The translations under genes were made by a program, and so were the position numbers. The notes below the pieces were generated by a model, which made no database searches, was not told the DNA's origin, and worked only from the letters and a program-made list of their open reading frames with translations. A stretch of DNA of 64,000 nucleotides, taken from assembly GCA_030159235.1 (NCBI GenBank), contig BSBG01000002.1, forward strand, positions 575,019 through 639,018, read 5' to 3'. This stretch comes from Bacillus safensis. GTDB taxonomy: Bacteria; Bacillota; Bacilli; Bacillales; Bacillaceae. Of this stretch, positions 21,059 through 28,792 are shown one piece after another (within the stretch, counting starts at the first letter, position 1; each line of letters begins with the position of its first letter).

Positions 21059-21930
21059 CTGCGTTTCCCTCCAAACTTCGCAATGAATACTTCTTCTAAA
21101 TTCACAGGCAGTTCATGCCATATTTTTGGCTGCAGAGACTTCAAATACTCTTTAGCCTCTACATCGGTTTTAAGGACAAGCGCTGTATAAAAAACGCCCG
21201 CTTGATCTAATATGGCAACGCCATTTTTACGAATACTTAAATTCATATCTTCTTCAAAGGCCATTTGGATTTTGACATAGTCATTTTTTAGTTCATCCAA
21301 ATCCATAACACTTGTGAGTTCATTTCCTTCTAAAAATCCGATTCGATTACACATACGCTCAATATCTTCTAAGCGGTGAGATGTAATGAGAATCGATGTT
21401 TCACGCTCTGCTACTTCGTCGATCATGAGCTGAAGAACATCATTTCTAGTGACGGCATCGATTCCATCAGTCGGCTCATCTAATAAAATGACCGCTGGTT
21501 TGATGGCAAAGCTTAAAATGAGCGATAACTGTTTCTTTAACCCTGTCGACAATTCACGATACTTCACTTTTTCTGGGATTTCATATCGGTTCACAAGCTC
21601 ATTGGCATATGTCACGTCAAACTTTGGATACAGTTGTTTTAACAGATTTACAAGCTGTCCGTAATTGTACCTGTCAAAGTAAGGATTCACGACCGGCATA
21701 TACACAATATTTTGCTTCACTAATGGGTGATCTTTCACCAGCACATCTTTGAAATAAATCTCTCCTTCATCTGGAAGAAGAATTTGCTGGATCAAGCGAA
21801 GAAGTGTTGTTTTCCCAGAACCATTCCGTCCAAGCAGACCAAAGATTTCACCTTCACCTATTTTGAAGGAAACGTCACTGAGTACTTTGCGTCCATTTAA
21901 TGTTTTCGATACATTTCTAACCTCAATCAC
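21052..21930 (-). CDS. ytrB: ABC transporter ATPase, YtrB
   Basis: Encodes 292 residues. Walker A GRNGSGKTT is at about residues 37-45. The signature is LSTGLKKQLSL instead of LSGGQ, as usual for this subfamily, and Walker B is VILLDEPTDGID. About 70 residues after the ATPase core form a C-terminal extension. GTG start behind AAGG; overlaps the end of ytrA by 8 bp, so translation is coupled to the repressor gene. Confidence 0.93.
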   Translation of the reverse strand: MIEVRNVSKTLNGRKVLSDVSFKIGEGEIFGLLGRNGSGKTTLLRLIQQILLPDEGEIYFKDVLVKDHPLVKQNIVYMPVVNPYFDRYNYGQLVNLLKQLYPKFDVTYANELVNRYEIPEKVKYRELSTGLKKQLSLILSFAIKPAVILLDEPTDGIDAVTRNDVLQLMIDEVAERETSILITSHRLEDIERMCNRIGFLEGNELTSVMDLDELKNDYVKIQMAFEEDMNLSIRKNGVAILDQAGVFYTALVLKTDVEAKEYLKSLQPKIWHELPVNLEEVFIAKFGGKRRW

Positions 21931-22315
21931 CTTGATTTCCTCCTTTTAGACTTGAGCCGATCTCTTCTAGCCATTCCTTCAATTGATGAATATCAATACC
22001 GGCATAATGAGCTTCTATAATGAGCTGTCTTAATTGCTCCTTCATCTCGAGCACCTTCCCTTCATTCAGCTTTAACTGAGCACCTTCTGTCACATACGTA
22101 CCGCGGCCCCTTAGAGTTTCAATAATCCCTTCCCGCTCAAGTTCTTTATATGCTTTGCTGACGGTATTTGGGTTGGCAATAATAATGGTGGCGAGCTCTC
22201 TGACGGAGGGCAATTTGTCACCTGGCTTCATCACGCCTTTTAAACATAAAATTTTGAGCTGCTCAATGATTTGTTCATATATTGGCGCAGCGCTTCTTGG
22301 ATCTATTTGGATCAT
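21923..22315 (-). CDS. ytrA: GntR-family repressor YtrA
   Basis: About 130 residues: an N-terminal GntR winged helix (about 10-75, GDKLPSVRELATIIIANPNTVSKAYKEL) and the short helical C-terminal tail of the YtrA subfamily, which lacks a ligand domain. It represses its own operon through the AGTGTA-N13-TACACT box at 22548-22572. ATG 22315 follows GAGGGAG; the frame to 22336 has no better site. Confidence 0.95.
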   Translation of the reverse strand: MIQIDPRSAAPIYEQIIEQLKILCLKGVMKPGDKLPSVRELATIIIANPNTVSKAYKELEREGIIETLRGRGTYVTEGAQLKLNEGKVLEMKEQLRQLIIEAHYAGIDIHQLKEWLEEIGSSLKGGNQGD

Positions 22316-22332
22316 GATGGCTCCCTCTTTCC

Positions 22333-22512
22333 TCATTCATGCTTTTGCAGTCCTATCACTTGTTCATGCCCATGTATTAAAGAGATCGAATTGGGTATTA
22401 AATCTTTTTGAACTTCAAAACCAATGAAAACAAGAACGAAAAAAAATGTACATGCTAACGCAACAGCCAGCACCATCCACTTCAAATTGATTGGTTTTTT
22501 TTCTTTTTTCAT
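22333..22512 (-). CDS. ytrG: small single-span membrane protein, YtrG-like
   Basis: Encodes 59 residues: a basic N-terminus (MKKEKKPINLKW), one membrane helix (about 13-33) and a short polar tail. It is the first gene of the ytr operon, 17 bp before ytrA, as ytrG is in B. subtilis. ATG 22512 follows AAGGTG. Function unknown. Confidence 0.75.
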   Translation of the reverse strand: MKKEKKPINLKWMVLAVALACTFFFVLVFIGFEVQKDLIPNSISLIHGHEQVIGLQKHE

Positions 22513-22547
22513 GGTTGAACACCTTTCTTCACTTTTTAAGTGTCTGT

Positions 22548-22572
22548 AGTGTATTAGTTGATATAGTACACT
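22548..22572 (-). promoter_or_regulatory. YtrA operator
   Basis: AGTGTA, 13 bp, TACACT: a perfect inverted repeat identical to the known YtrA box design. It lies just downstream of the -10 box, so bound YtrA blocks initiation. A second, wider inverted repeat AAGTGTCT/AGACACTT (22538-22545 and 22584-22591) surrounds it. Confidence 0.9.
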
Positions 22573-22576
22573 TAAT

Positions 22577-22605
22577 ACAATATAGACACTTAATTGAAAA
22601 GTCAA
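22577..22605 (-). promoter_or_regulatory. sigma-A promoter of the ytr operon
   Basis: On the minus strand -35 TTGACT (22605-22600), 17 bp, -10 TATTGT (22582-22577). The IS1595-like element was inserted 20 bp upstream of the -35 box. Confidence 0.75.
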
Positions 22606-22704
22606 GAGACTCTAGAAAAAAATAGGCTATTTTCGTAAAGTTTGCTGTTTCCTGACCATACTGTTAAAAGGTTGTTACAATGGGCATTCGGGAGGCGTTT
22701 AAGT

Positions 22705-23694
22705 ATGTGGGAAAATGTTTATGAAAAGTTCAGCGATTTAACCAAATCAGAGCAATTAGCCTTGTTTAACGCAATGAAACAGGACTTGCTTCCAGACGAA
22801 CCAGATAAAATTACGAAACTACTTAAAAGCATTCGTGAAGCCAGATTTGCTTCCGGTTTAGGGGGTGTTCATTGCGGTAGTACATCCGTTAAACAGAACG
22901 GGAAATATCGCTCAATACAACGCTATCTGTGTAACGATTGTGGAAAATCCTTCAATGATATGACCGACACACCATTCTCAGGCTTTCGTTTTTCAGAAAA
23001 ATGGGTAGAATACATAGAACGAATGGCTGAGGGTTATACACTACTCCAATTGCTGAACGCCTTAAAATACACATTTCCACCGCATTTTATTGGAGACATA
23101 AAATCTTGAACGTATCAGGCAGTTTCGGATTTAATCAACTTTAAGGTATCGGTGAAAGTGATGAAACTTTCTTTCGTGAGTCTATGAAGAGGCGAGAAAT
23201 CACCCATAGAAAAGCCAAAAAGCGTGGAGAAAAGGACGAAAAGAGAGGTATTTCTAACCTTAAAATTGCTGTTGTCATAGCACAAGACCGTAATGGAAGT
23301 GTAATTGATCGTAAGGCAGAAACAGGTCGTGTTAAAGCAGAAGGGTGAGTATATTCACCCTTCTGCTTTGCTATGCATTGTTACAGCAACAAATTATAAA
23401 AAGTTCGCCAAGATAACAGGATTACAACTCGAAACCGTCAATGAGCGTCAAAAACAGCGTGTAAAGAAGGGGATTTACCACATTCAACACGTTAATAACT
23501 TTCATAATCGCCTGAAAAAGTGGATGGAGCGTTTTCAAGGAGTTGCAACAAAATATTTGGACAACTACCTCTACTGGTTCCGATGGCTTGATAAGGAAAA
23601 GAATTTAGCATTTGAAAAACGAGTAGAGCAAATGCTTGTTTTAGCGTGTCAAAAATCTAATTATAGTACAGTTGAGATATTGAGAAGTGCATAA
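22705..23694 (+). pseudogene. IS1595-family transposase, inactivated
   Basis: Three blocks of one transposase lie in different frames. 22705-about 23087 encodes the N-terminal zinc finger (HCGSTSV...RYLCNDCGKSF) in which the expected first Cys is Gly, and the FSGFRFSEKWVEYI region. A frameshift follows just before the FYWRHKIL motif. The second block has an in-frame TAA (23142-23144) before ESDETFF, which holds the first catalytic Asp. After a stop and hairpin at 23337-23366, the third block resumes at ALLC and includes ATNYKKFA and RFQGVATKYLDNYLYWF. The second catalytic Asp seems replaced by Val in LCIVTATNY. Confidence 0.88.
23337..23366. repeat. perfect 12-bp hairpin inside the transposase pseudogene
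   Basis: GCAGAAGGGTGA (23337-23348), loop GTATAT, then the exact reverse complement (23355-23366). It sits exactly where the reading frame changes and where roughly ten to fifteen conserved residues seem to be missing. Confidence 0.85.
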
Positions 23695-23733
23695 TAAAAG
23701 ACCCCGAATATTGAGGTCTCTACAATGTTTTAA

Positions 23734-24060
23734 TTAGATTCTTACTTGGTTTTTGGACTTGCTTTTGAACAGGATTAGCACCCACCATACTAATAAAAAT
23801 ATATAGCCTATCACTGTAAAGATAGACCAAACTGCACCCTGTTGCAATTGACTAAATAAGTGTTCAAATTCATTCATTCCTTCTACTCTACCAATGCTAT
23901 TTATCAGGCTAATAATCGGAATTGTAACAGTAAATACAATGGTTAGAATGGACAATCCTCTATGTTTATTTTTCACAACACTGAATATTGCAGTTCCTAA
24001 TGTTGCTAAGAAAAACAAGTAATATAATACCCAAAACCAATCAGGAAGAGTCTCCCACAT
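23734..24060 (-). CDS. passenger membrane protein of the IS1595-like element
   Basis: Encodes 108 residues with three predicted membrane helices (about 9-28, 37-56 and 78-99) and a basic C-terminus. It lies inside the inverted repeats, opposite to the transposase, with a clean frame and a good AAGGGGGT ribosome site 7 bp before the ATG. IS1595-family elements are known to carry passenger genes of varied function. I do not recognise this family and assign no function. The frame being intact beside a dead transposase suggests that it is either recent or kept by selection. Confidence 0.7.
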   Translation of the reverse strand: MWETLPDWFWVLYYLFFLATLGTAIFSVVKNKHRGLSILTIVFTVTIPIISLINSIGRVEGMNEFEHLFSQLQQGAVWSIFTVIGYIFLLVWWVLILFKSKSKNQVRI

Positions 24061-24183
24061 TTTTTATACCCCCTTGATTAAAAATATTTGCAATTCCTTT
24101 ATATATAACATATTTTAACGGAATAAAAACCATTTACAAATATAGAACCAAAAACAACAATTTTTGCGAAAACAGCCAAAAAA

Positions 24184-24215
24184 TAAAAAAACAGACCCTT
24201 AAAAGAAGGATCTGT
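24184..24215 (-). terminator. ytzC terminator
   Basis: ACAGA-CCTT pairs with AAGG-TCTGT (24191-24215) and is followed on the minus strand by a long T tract. That tract overlaps the target duplication of the IS element. Confidence 0.7.
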
Positions 24216-24218
24216 TCA

Positions 24219-24494
24219 TCAAACGTTATCGTAAGAAATTCCTAATATCATTTGGTTTTGAAGACTTTGAATTTGTACACGTGCCCTATCTAAACGTTCT
24301 CTTTGCTGGTCATTGGCGACATCTTTTAATTTTTCTAATTCGTTGACCGTATCCTCAAGCATAAGCTGTGCTTTAGAAAACTCTTCCTCATTATAATGTT
24401 CCTGCCTTGAGCTCAAATCAAATTGTTCACTTGCAAACTCAAGCGTTTCAGTACTTTTTTGTATAAATTCATCAATTGACTGCCTTGTTGCCAT
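24219..24494 (-). CDS. ytzC: DUF2524 protein, YtzC
   Basis: About 91 residues, starting at ATG 24494 with GGAGGG eight bases upstream. It is entirely helical and charged: residues about 15-80 look like a two-helix coiled coil with no Cys or membrane segment. It matches the YtzC/DUF2524 family of bacilli, of unknown function. The frame to 24518 lacks a ribosome site. Confidence 0.82.
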   Translation of the reverse strand: MATRQSIDEFIQKSTETLEFASEQFDLSSRQEHYNEEEFSKAQLMLEDTVNELEKLKDVANDQQRERLDRARVQIQSLQNQMILGISYDNV

Positions 24495-24646
24495 CTTGCA
24501 TTCCCTCCATTTCATCATCGCTCCCGCCTATTTTGCCCACGTAGAGCTTTTTCACTAAAGAAAATGTTGGACAGTTTCAATTGTCCTCCTTCGTGATTTT
24601 TGTTAAACTTAAAGGATGCCTATTATTATGCAAGGAGGTTACTGAC

Positions 24647-25612
24647 TTGGATCAGCATAACCCTTTTTTATATTCAAACAGCGAGAAACGTTATCACACA
24701 TGGAATTACCATTTGCGTGAGCACTTTGGTCATAAAGTATTTAAAGTAGCCTTAGACGGCGGCTTTGACTGCCCAAACCGTGATGGTACTGTAGCCCATG
24801 GCGGCTGTACATTTTGCAGTGCGGCTGGGTCTGGTGATTTTGCAGGAAACCGGGCTGATGACCTCATCACTCAATTTAATGAAATCAAAGACCGGATGCA
24901 TACAAAATGGAAAGACGGAAAATATATGGCGTATTTCCAGGCGTATACAAACACACATGCACCGCTTCCTGTCCTAAAAGAAAAATATGAAACCGTCATG
25001 AATCTGGATGGTGTGGTTGGTCTATCCATTGCAACAAGACCCGACTGTCTGCCTGATGACGTAGTGGAGTATTTAGCCGAATTAAATGAACGTACTTATC
25101 TCTGGGTAGAGCTTGGTCTTCAAACGGTACACGAACGAACAGCTATGCTCATCAATCGTGCCCATGATTATGAATGCTACGTTGAAGGTGTAGAAAAGCT
25201 GCGGAAACATGGAATTCGTGTCTGCTCGCATATCATCAATGGATTGCCTCTTGAAAACCGAGATATGATGATGGAAACAGCAAAAGCTGTTGCTGATTTA
25301 GATGTGCAAGGAATTAAAATTCATTTGCTACATCTTTTAAAAGGCACCCCAATGGTCAAGCAATACGAAAAAGGAAAGCTTGAGTTTTTAAGCCAGGAGG
25401 AATATGTTCAGCTTGTTTGTGATCAGCTGGAGATCCTGCCGCCAGAAATGATTATTCATCGTATTACAGGTGATGGTCCAATTGAATTAATGGTTGGTCC
25501 GATGTGGAGTGTAAACAAGTGGGAAGTACTAAATGCCATTAATGCCGAGCTCGAAAGACGTAACAGCTATCAAGGTAAACGTTTCGTCAGATTGGAAGAA
25601 GCATCCAAATGA
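24647..25612 (+). CDS. ytqA: radical SAM protein YtqA (MnmL)
   Basis: About 321 residues from a TTG behind AAGGAGG. The [4Fe-4S] cluster motif is the Elp3-like spacing Cys-x12-Cys-x2-Cys in CPNRDGTVAHGGCTFC. It belongs to the YtqA subgroup of radical SAM enzymes. In B. subtilis and streptococci this protein (renamed MnmL) is needed to make mnm5s2U at the wobble position of certain tRNAs. Its stop overlaps the ytqB start (ATGA), so the two are translationally coupled. Confidence 0.94.
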   Translation: MDQHNPFLYSNSEKRYHTWNYHLREHFGHKVFKVALDGGFDCPNRDGTVAHGGCTFCSAAGSGDFAGNRADDLITQFNEIKDRMHTKWKDGKYMAYFQAYTNTHAPLPVLKEKYETVMNLDGVVGLSIATRPDCLPDDVVEYLAELNERTYLWVELGLQTVHERTAMLINRAHDYECYVEGVEKLRKHGIRVCSHIINGLPLENRDMMMETAKAVADLDVQGIKIHLLHLLKGTPMVKQYEKGKLEFLSQEEYVQLVCDQLEILPPEMIIHRITGDGPIELMVGPMWSVNKWEVLNAINAELERRNSYQGKRFVRLEEASK

Positions 25613-26184
25613 TTTTGAAACGCATGCTCCCTTTTAGTAAAGAGCTGTTAGAACGAGCGTGTCAAAAAGGCGATATCGTCATAGATGCAACGATGGGAAA
25701 TGGCCACGATACACTCTATTTAGCTGACCTTGTCGGAACTGATGGACAAGTTTTCGCATTTGACGTGCAAGAGGAAGCCTTACAGCAGACTAGCAAAAGG
25801 CTTGCTGACCAATATCCTTACGTTCACCTGATCCACGATGGTCATGAAAAACTGGCCGATCACCTGCCAAATGATATTTATGGACATATATCTGGTGCAG
25901 TGTTTAACCTTGGGTATCTGCCCGGAGGCGATAAAGCCGTCACCACTCAGGCTCATACAACCATCGAAGCCATCAATCAGCTCCTCGATTGGCTCAAACC
26001 TGGAGGTCTGATCGTTCTTGTGATTTACCATGGCCATCCCGAAGGAAAAAGAGAAAAAGAAGTGCTTCTTAACTATTGCAGATCACTTCCTCATGAAGAG
26101 GTACAAGTTTTATCTTATCAATACATGAACATTCAAAACGACCCGCCTTTTGTGGTCGCTATTGAAAAAAAGCTCAAATCCTAA
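25609..26184 (+). CDS. ytqB: tRNA 5-aminomethyl-2-thiouridine methyltransferase YtqB (MnmM)
   Basis: Encodes 191 residues with a Rossmann-type methyltransferase fold. Motif I is VIDATMGNGHDT (about 25-36), followed by VFAFDVQE and the NLGYLPGGDK motif that typifies the family. In B. subtilis YtqB (MnmM) uses SAM to methylate nm5s2U34 to mnm5s2U34 in tRNA. The 4-bp overlap with ytqA and the shared terminator confirm a two-gene operon for one modification pathway. Confidence 0.94.
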   Translation: MILKRMLPFSKELLERACQKGDIVIDATMGNGHDTLYLADLVGTDGQVFAFDVQEEALQQTSKRLADQYPYVHLIHDGHEKLADHLPNDIYGHISGAVFNLGYLPGGDKAVTTQAHTTIEAINQLLDWLKPGGLIVLVIYHGHPEGKREKEVLLNYCRSLPHEEVQVLSYQYMNIQNDPPFVVAIEKKLKS

Positions 26185-26201
26185 TGGATTTGAGCTTTTT
26201 T
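26167..26201. terminator. bidirectional terminator between ytqB and ytpB
   Basis: A perfect 15-bp stem (26167-26181 with 26186-26200), loop TAAT, with A and T runs at either side, lies between convergent genes. Confidence 0.9.
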
Positions 26202-27279
26202 ATGAGGATTTCATCCAAGGCATTTTCTGATAGGTCCGATACGCTCTTCCGTTGATATAGAAAAAGAACGATGTTTTCCCGCTTGATTTGATCAGCCGTT
26301 TTGCTAGCTTGTTCATCTCTTTTTGGGCTGTCACTTTTTCATCGGACAAATAGACCGCAAGTAACCCTCTGTTAATCAATTTGTGAAAGTTTTCGTGCGG
26401 AATGCCTTTCAGCTGTTCATCCGCTTTTTCGATAAAATGCTGAAGTCTATCCATCATCTCATGATGAGAGTCATAGTATGAGCAAAAATTCAGATCTCCC
26501 CCAAGCCGATCCTCTTCTTGGTCAATTAAATAATCAAGTAAAATGTGCAAACCTTGAATATAAGGGAAATAGCTTTCATAAATTTGCTTTGCCTGTTTGT
26601 CTGTAAAATCAGGCTGCTGCGCATACGCCACAAGACAGAATATCCCTAATGTGGATCCTGCACAAGCTGAAAACTCATACCATTCCATCTTCGGTAAATC
26701 TTTTTCATATTGGCGGAACCAAGACTCTAGCCGCGGGACACGCTCATGAGGAACGACGTGCTTATGTACTTGCAGATCACTATAGTAATCACACAGCGTA
26801 TGTAAATAGGGCTGAATGATTGGATAATGCTCAAGGCGCGTAAGCACGTCTTGGCATGTGCGGACAAGCGCATGTAAATATCCATGATCCTCTTGATCAT
26901 CACGAAATTGATAGTACGGCTTGAGCTCAGCATGAATATCAAGCGCATCTCTCATCGCATGATGCAGCATATGAAAATCTTTTGGGTCAAGCGACGTGCT
27001 ACGGTCACATAGGTTATCTAAGTAATCACTGATGGTTTGATACGCCACAATAAATTCAATACACGTTTCTTTCTCTTCACCTGCTAGAAGAGACAAAATA
27101 CCTCCGCCTTCACAGTGAAAGGTTTTACTAGATATGCTCGCTAGTGCCTGCGTTCTCAATTCTTTATTTTCAATCATTTCTGCATGAGCCCGCCACTTTT
27201 TCAGCTCCTGATGAACAAGCGGAAAAATATCTTTATACACCTTTGTCATCAGTGCAAAAGGACGCTCTGGTACTGACAA
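26200..27279 (-). CDS. ytpB: tetraprenyl-beta-curcumene synthase, YtpB (DUF2600)
   Basis: About 359 residues of the YtpB family, large-terpene synthases that convert tetraprenyl (C35) diphosphate to tetraprenyl-beta-curcumene, precursor of bacillus sesquarterpenes. The acidic stretch ISDYLDNLCDRST (metal-diphosphate binding) is visible, with DYLIDQEEDRLGGDLNFCSYYD in the C-terminal half. I chose the TTG at 27279, which follows GGTGGAG; the longest frame begins at 27309, directly after the ytpA stop and without a ribosome site. Co-transcribed with ytpA. Confidence 0.9.
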   Translation of the reverse strand: MSVPERPFALMTKVYKDIFPLVHQELKKWRAHAEMIENKELRTQALASISSKTFHCEGGGILSLLAGEEKETCIEFIVAYQTISDYLDNLCDRSTSLDPKDFHMLHHAMRDALDIHAELKPYYQFRDDQEDHGYLHALVRTCQDVLTRLEHYPIIQPYLHTLCDYYSDLQVHKHVVPHERVPRLESWFRQYEKDLPKMEWYEFSACAGSTLGIFCLVAYAQQPDFTDKQAKQIYESYFPYIQGLHILLDYLIDQEEDRLGGDLNFCSYYDSHHEMMDRLQHFIEKADEQLKGIPHENFHKLINRGLLAVYLSDEKVTAQKEMNKLAKRLIKSSGKTSFFFYINGRAYRTYQKMPWMKSS

Positions 27280-27309
27280 ATCACTCCACCCCCAACTTAA
27301 AGCTCCCAA

Positions 27310-28089
27310 TCAAATATATTGATCTGTAAAGGCTCTTGCCACCTTAAACACATCTTCTCTTTCCGGTTCATTAAATATTTCATGATACAGCTCTTCCCAT
27401 TCACGGTATGATTTATTGGTTGATTCTATACCATTGAACCATTTGATCACCCTCGTTTTATCCACGATCTTATCATCGCCCGCCTGCATTAAAAGAAGCG
27501 GGATCGATCTAAAGACATTCGTCGGTTGCATCGCTGCATCGATATTTTTGATCAGCTCTCGATACCAGCGAACCGACACCTTTGTCACGTAAAGAGAATC
27601 ATTTGAATCTGCTTCAATGACAGCCTGATTTCGTGTGGCTAATTCAATCGACAGCCCTGACTCCACTTTAAAAGACGGTGCCAGCACATTTAGACCTTTT
27701 GACGCAAAATCCATCAGCTTCTTCGGTTTAAATTGCAGACCTAAACAAGGTGATGATAAAATAAGGCCATCGATCTTCGTATGGGTATACTGCTTCATCC
27801 ACTCAATGGAAATAAGCCCGCCCATGCTGTGTCCAAGTAAAAAAGTAGGAAGCCTGAATGACTTCGCATGTTCGATCCATTCATCTACTGTCTCAATGTA
27901 TTCTTGAAAGGAACGAATGTGGCCTCGCGCACGTGTCGATGTTCCTTGCCCAGGCAAGTCACCCATGACAACGTGATAGCCTGCATTTCGCCACATTTCA
28001 ATCAGCCATTTATATCGGCCGTGATATTCACTAGCACCATGTACAATTACAATTGTACCAACTGGTCTTTCAGCATGCCAAGTCCACAA
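27310..28089 (-). CDS. ytpA: lysophospholipase-like hydrolase, YtpA
   Basis: About 259 residues, alpha/beta-hydrolase fold. The nucleophile elbow is GHSMGG; HGASEYHGRY near the N-terminus forms the monoglyceride-lipase-type oxyanion region, and the C-terminal YHEIFNEPER supplies the catalytic His. In B. subtilis ytpA is needed to make the phospholipid antibiotic bacilysocin, so it probably releases a fatty acid from phosphatidylglycerol. I chose TTG 28089, which matches the B. subtilis start (LWTW); GAGGTG lies just upstream. Confidence 0.9.
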   Translation of the reverse strand: MWTWHAERPVGTIVIVHGASEYHGRYKWLIEMWRNAGYHVVMGDLPGQGTSTRARGHIRSFQEYIETVDEWIEHAKSFRLPTFLLGHSMGGLISIEWMKQYTHTKIDGLILSSPCLGLQFKPKKLMDFASKGLNVLAPSFKVESGLSIELATRNQAVIEADSNDSLYVTKVSVRWYRELIKNIDAAMQPTNVFRSIPLLLMQAGDDKIVDKTRVIKWFNGIESTNKSYREWEELYHEIFNEPEREDVFKVARAFTDQYI

Positions 28090-28134
28090 AGTAAACACCT
28101 CACAAATGTTGTATTAAGAAAGGAAGTCGAAAAA

Positions 28135-28650
28135 GTGATTTATCCATATCATCAGTTTACACCTGAGATTCATGAATCAGTCTTTGTCGCAGATAACGCC
28201 ACCATTACTGGTGATGTCACGATTGGAGAATATTCGAGCGTATGGTTCCAAACCGTCATCAGAGGCGATGTCGCACCTGTGCGTATTGGAAAGAGCGTCA
28301 ATATTCAAGATTTATCTTGTCTGCATCAAAGTCCTGGAAAAACACTTCTTATTGAAGATGGTGCTACCATTGGACACCAAGTCACATTACATAGCTCAAT
28401 TATTCGAAAAAATGCCCTCATTGGCATGGGGTCCATCATTCTCGATGGTGCAGAAATTGGCGAAGGCGCCTTCATCGGTGCAGGAAGTCTTGTCCCTCAA
28501 GGAAAGGTCATCCCAAAAGGATCACTCGCTTTTGGCCGTCCAGCCAAAGTGGTTCGACTGTTAACAGATGAAGATATCCAAGACATGGACCGAATCCGCC
28601 GAGAATATGTAGAAAAGGGACAATACTATCGTTCCCTTTTATCCCGTTAA
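28135..28650 (+). CDS. ytoA: gamma-carbonic anhydrase-like hexapeptide protein, YtoA
   Basis: About 171 residues from GTG 28135 behind AAGGAAG. Left-handed beta-helix repeats run from about residue 15 to 125 and a C-terminal helix follows. The three zinc-site histidines of gamma-class carbonic anhydrases are in place: His64, His81 and His86 (CLHQ, GHQVTLH). Real activity in this subfamily varies, so it may be an acyltransferase-like relative. It diverges from ytpA. Confidence 0.9.
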   Translation: MIYPYHQFTPEIHESVFVADNATITGDVTIGEYSSVWFQTVIRGDVAPVRIGKSVNIQDLSCLHQSPGKTLLIEDGATIGHQVTLHSSIIRKNALIGMGSIILDGAEIGEGAFIGAGSLVPQGKVIPKGSLAFGRPAKVVRLLTDEDIQDMDRIRREYVEKGQYYRSLLSR

Positions 28651-28753
28651 CATCATACGTGTATCTTCACTTTATCATGTTTTTTTCAGGATATTAAGCA
28701 ATAACTATGAACCGCTTGTTATTTTACCCTGTTCCACCGCTTTCTATCATGAC

Positions 28754-28791
28754 AAAAAAGGTTTTCAGCTTTGTGCTGAAAACCTTTTTTG
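28754..28791. terminator. bidirectional terminator between ytoA and asnB
   Basis: A perfect 16-bp stem (28754-28769 with 28775-28790) with A/T flanks on both sides and a 5-nt loop. Confidence 0.92.
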
Positions 28792-28792
28792 A

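Larger units (their letters stand above)
22617..24185. mobile_element. IS1595-type insertion element with passenger gene, degenerate transposase
   Basis: The element spans 22625-24177 (1553 bp). Its ends are imperfect inverted repeats: GGCTATTTTCGTAAA on the left and GGCTGTTTTCGCAAA on the right, with similarity continuing to about 28 bp. It is bracketed by an exact 8-bp direct repeat AAAAAATA (22617-22624 and 24178-24185), the target duplication expected of the IS1595 family. It contains a broken transposase (22705-23694) and one intact opposite-strand gene (23734-24060). It was inserted between the ytzC terminator T-tract and the ytrG promoter. Confidence 0.9.

Noticed and set aside
26200..27309. 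Longest frame of ytpB starting at TTG 27309
   Set aside because: That codon abuts the ytpA stop and has no ribosome site; TTG 27279 follows GGTGGAG.
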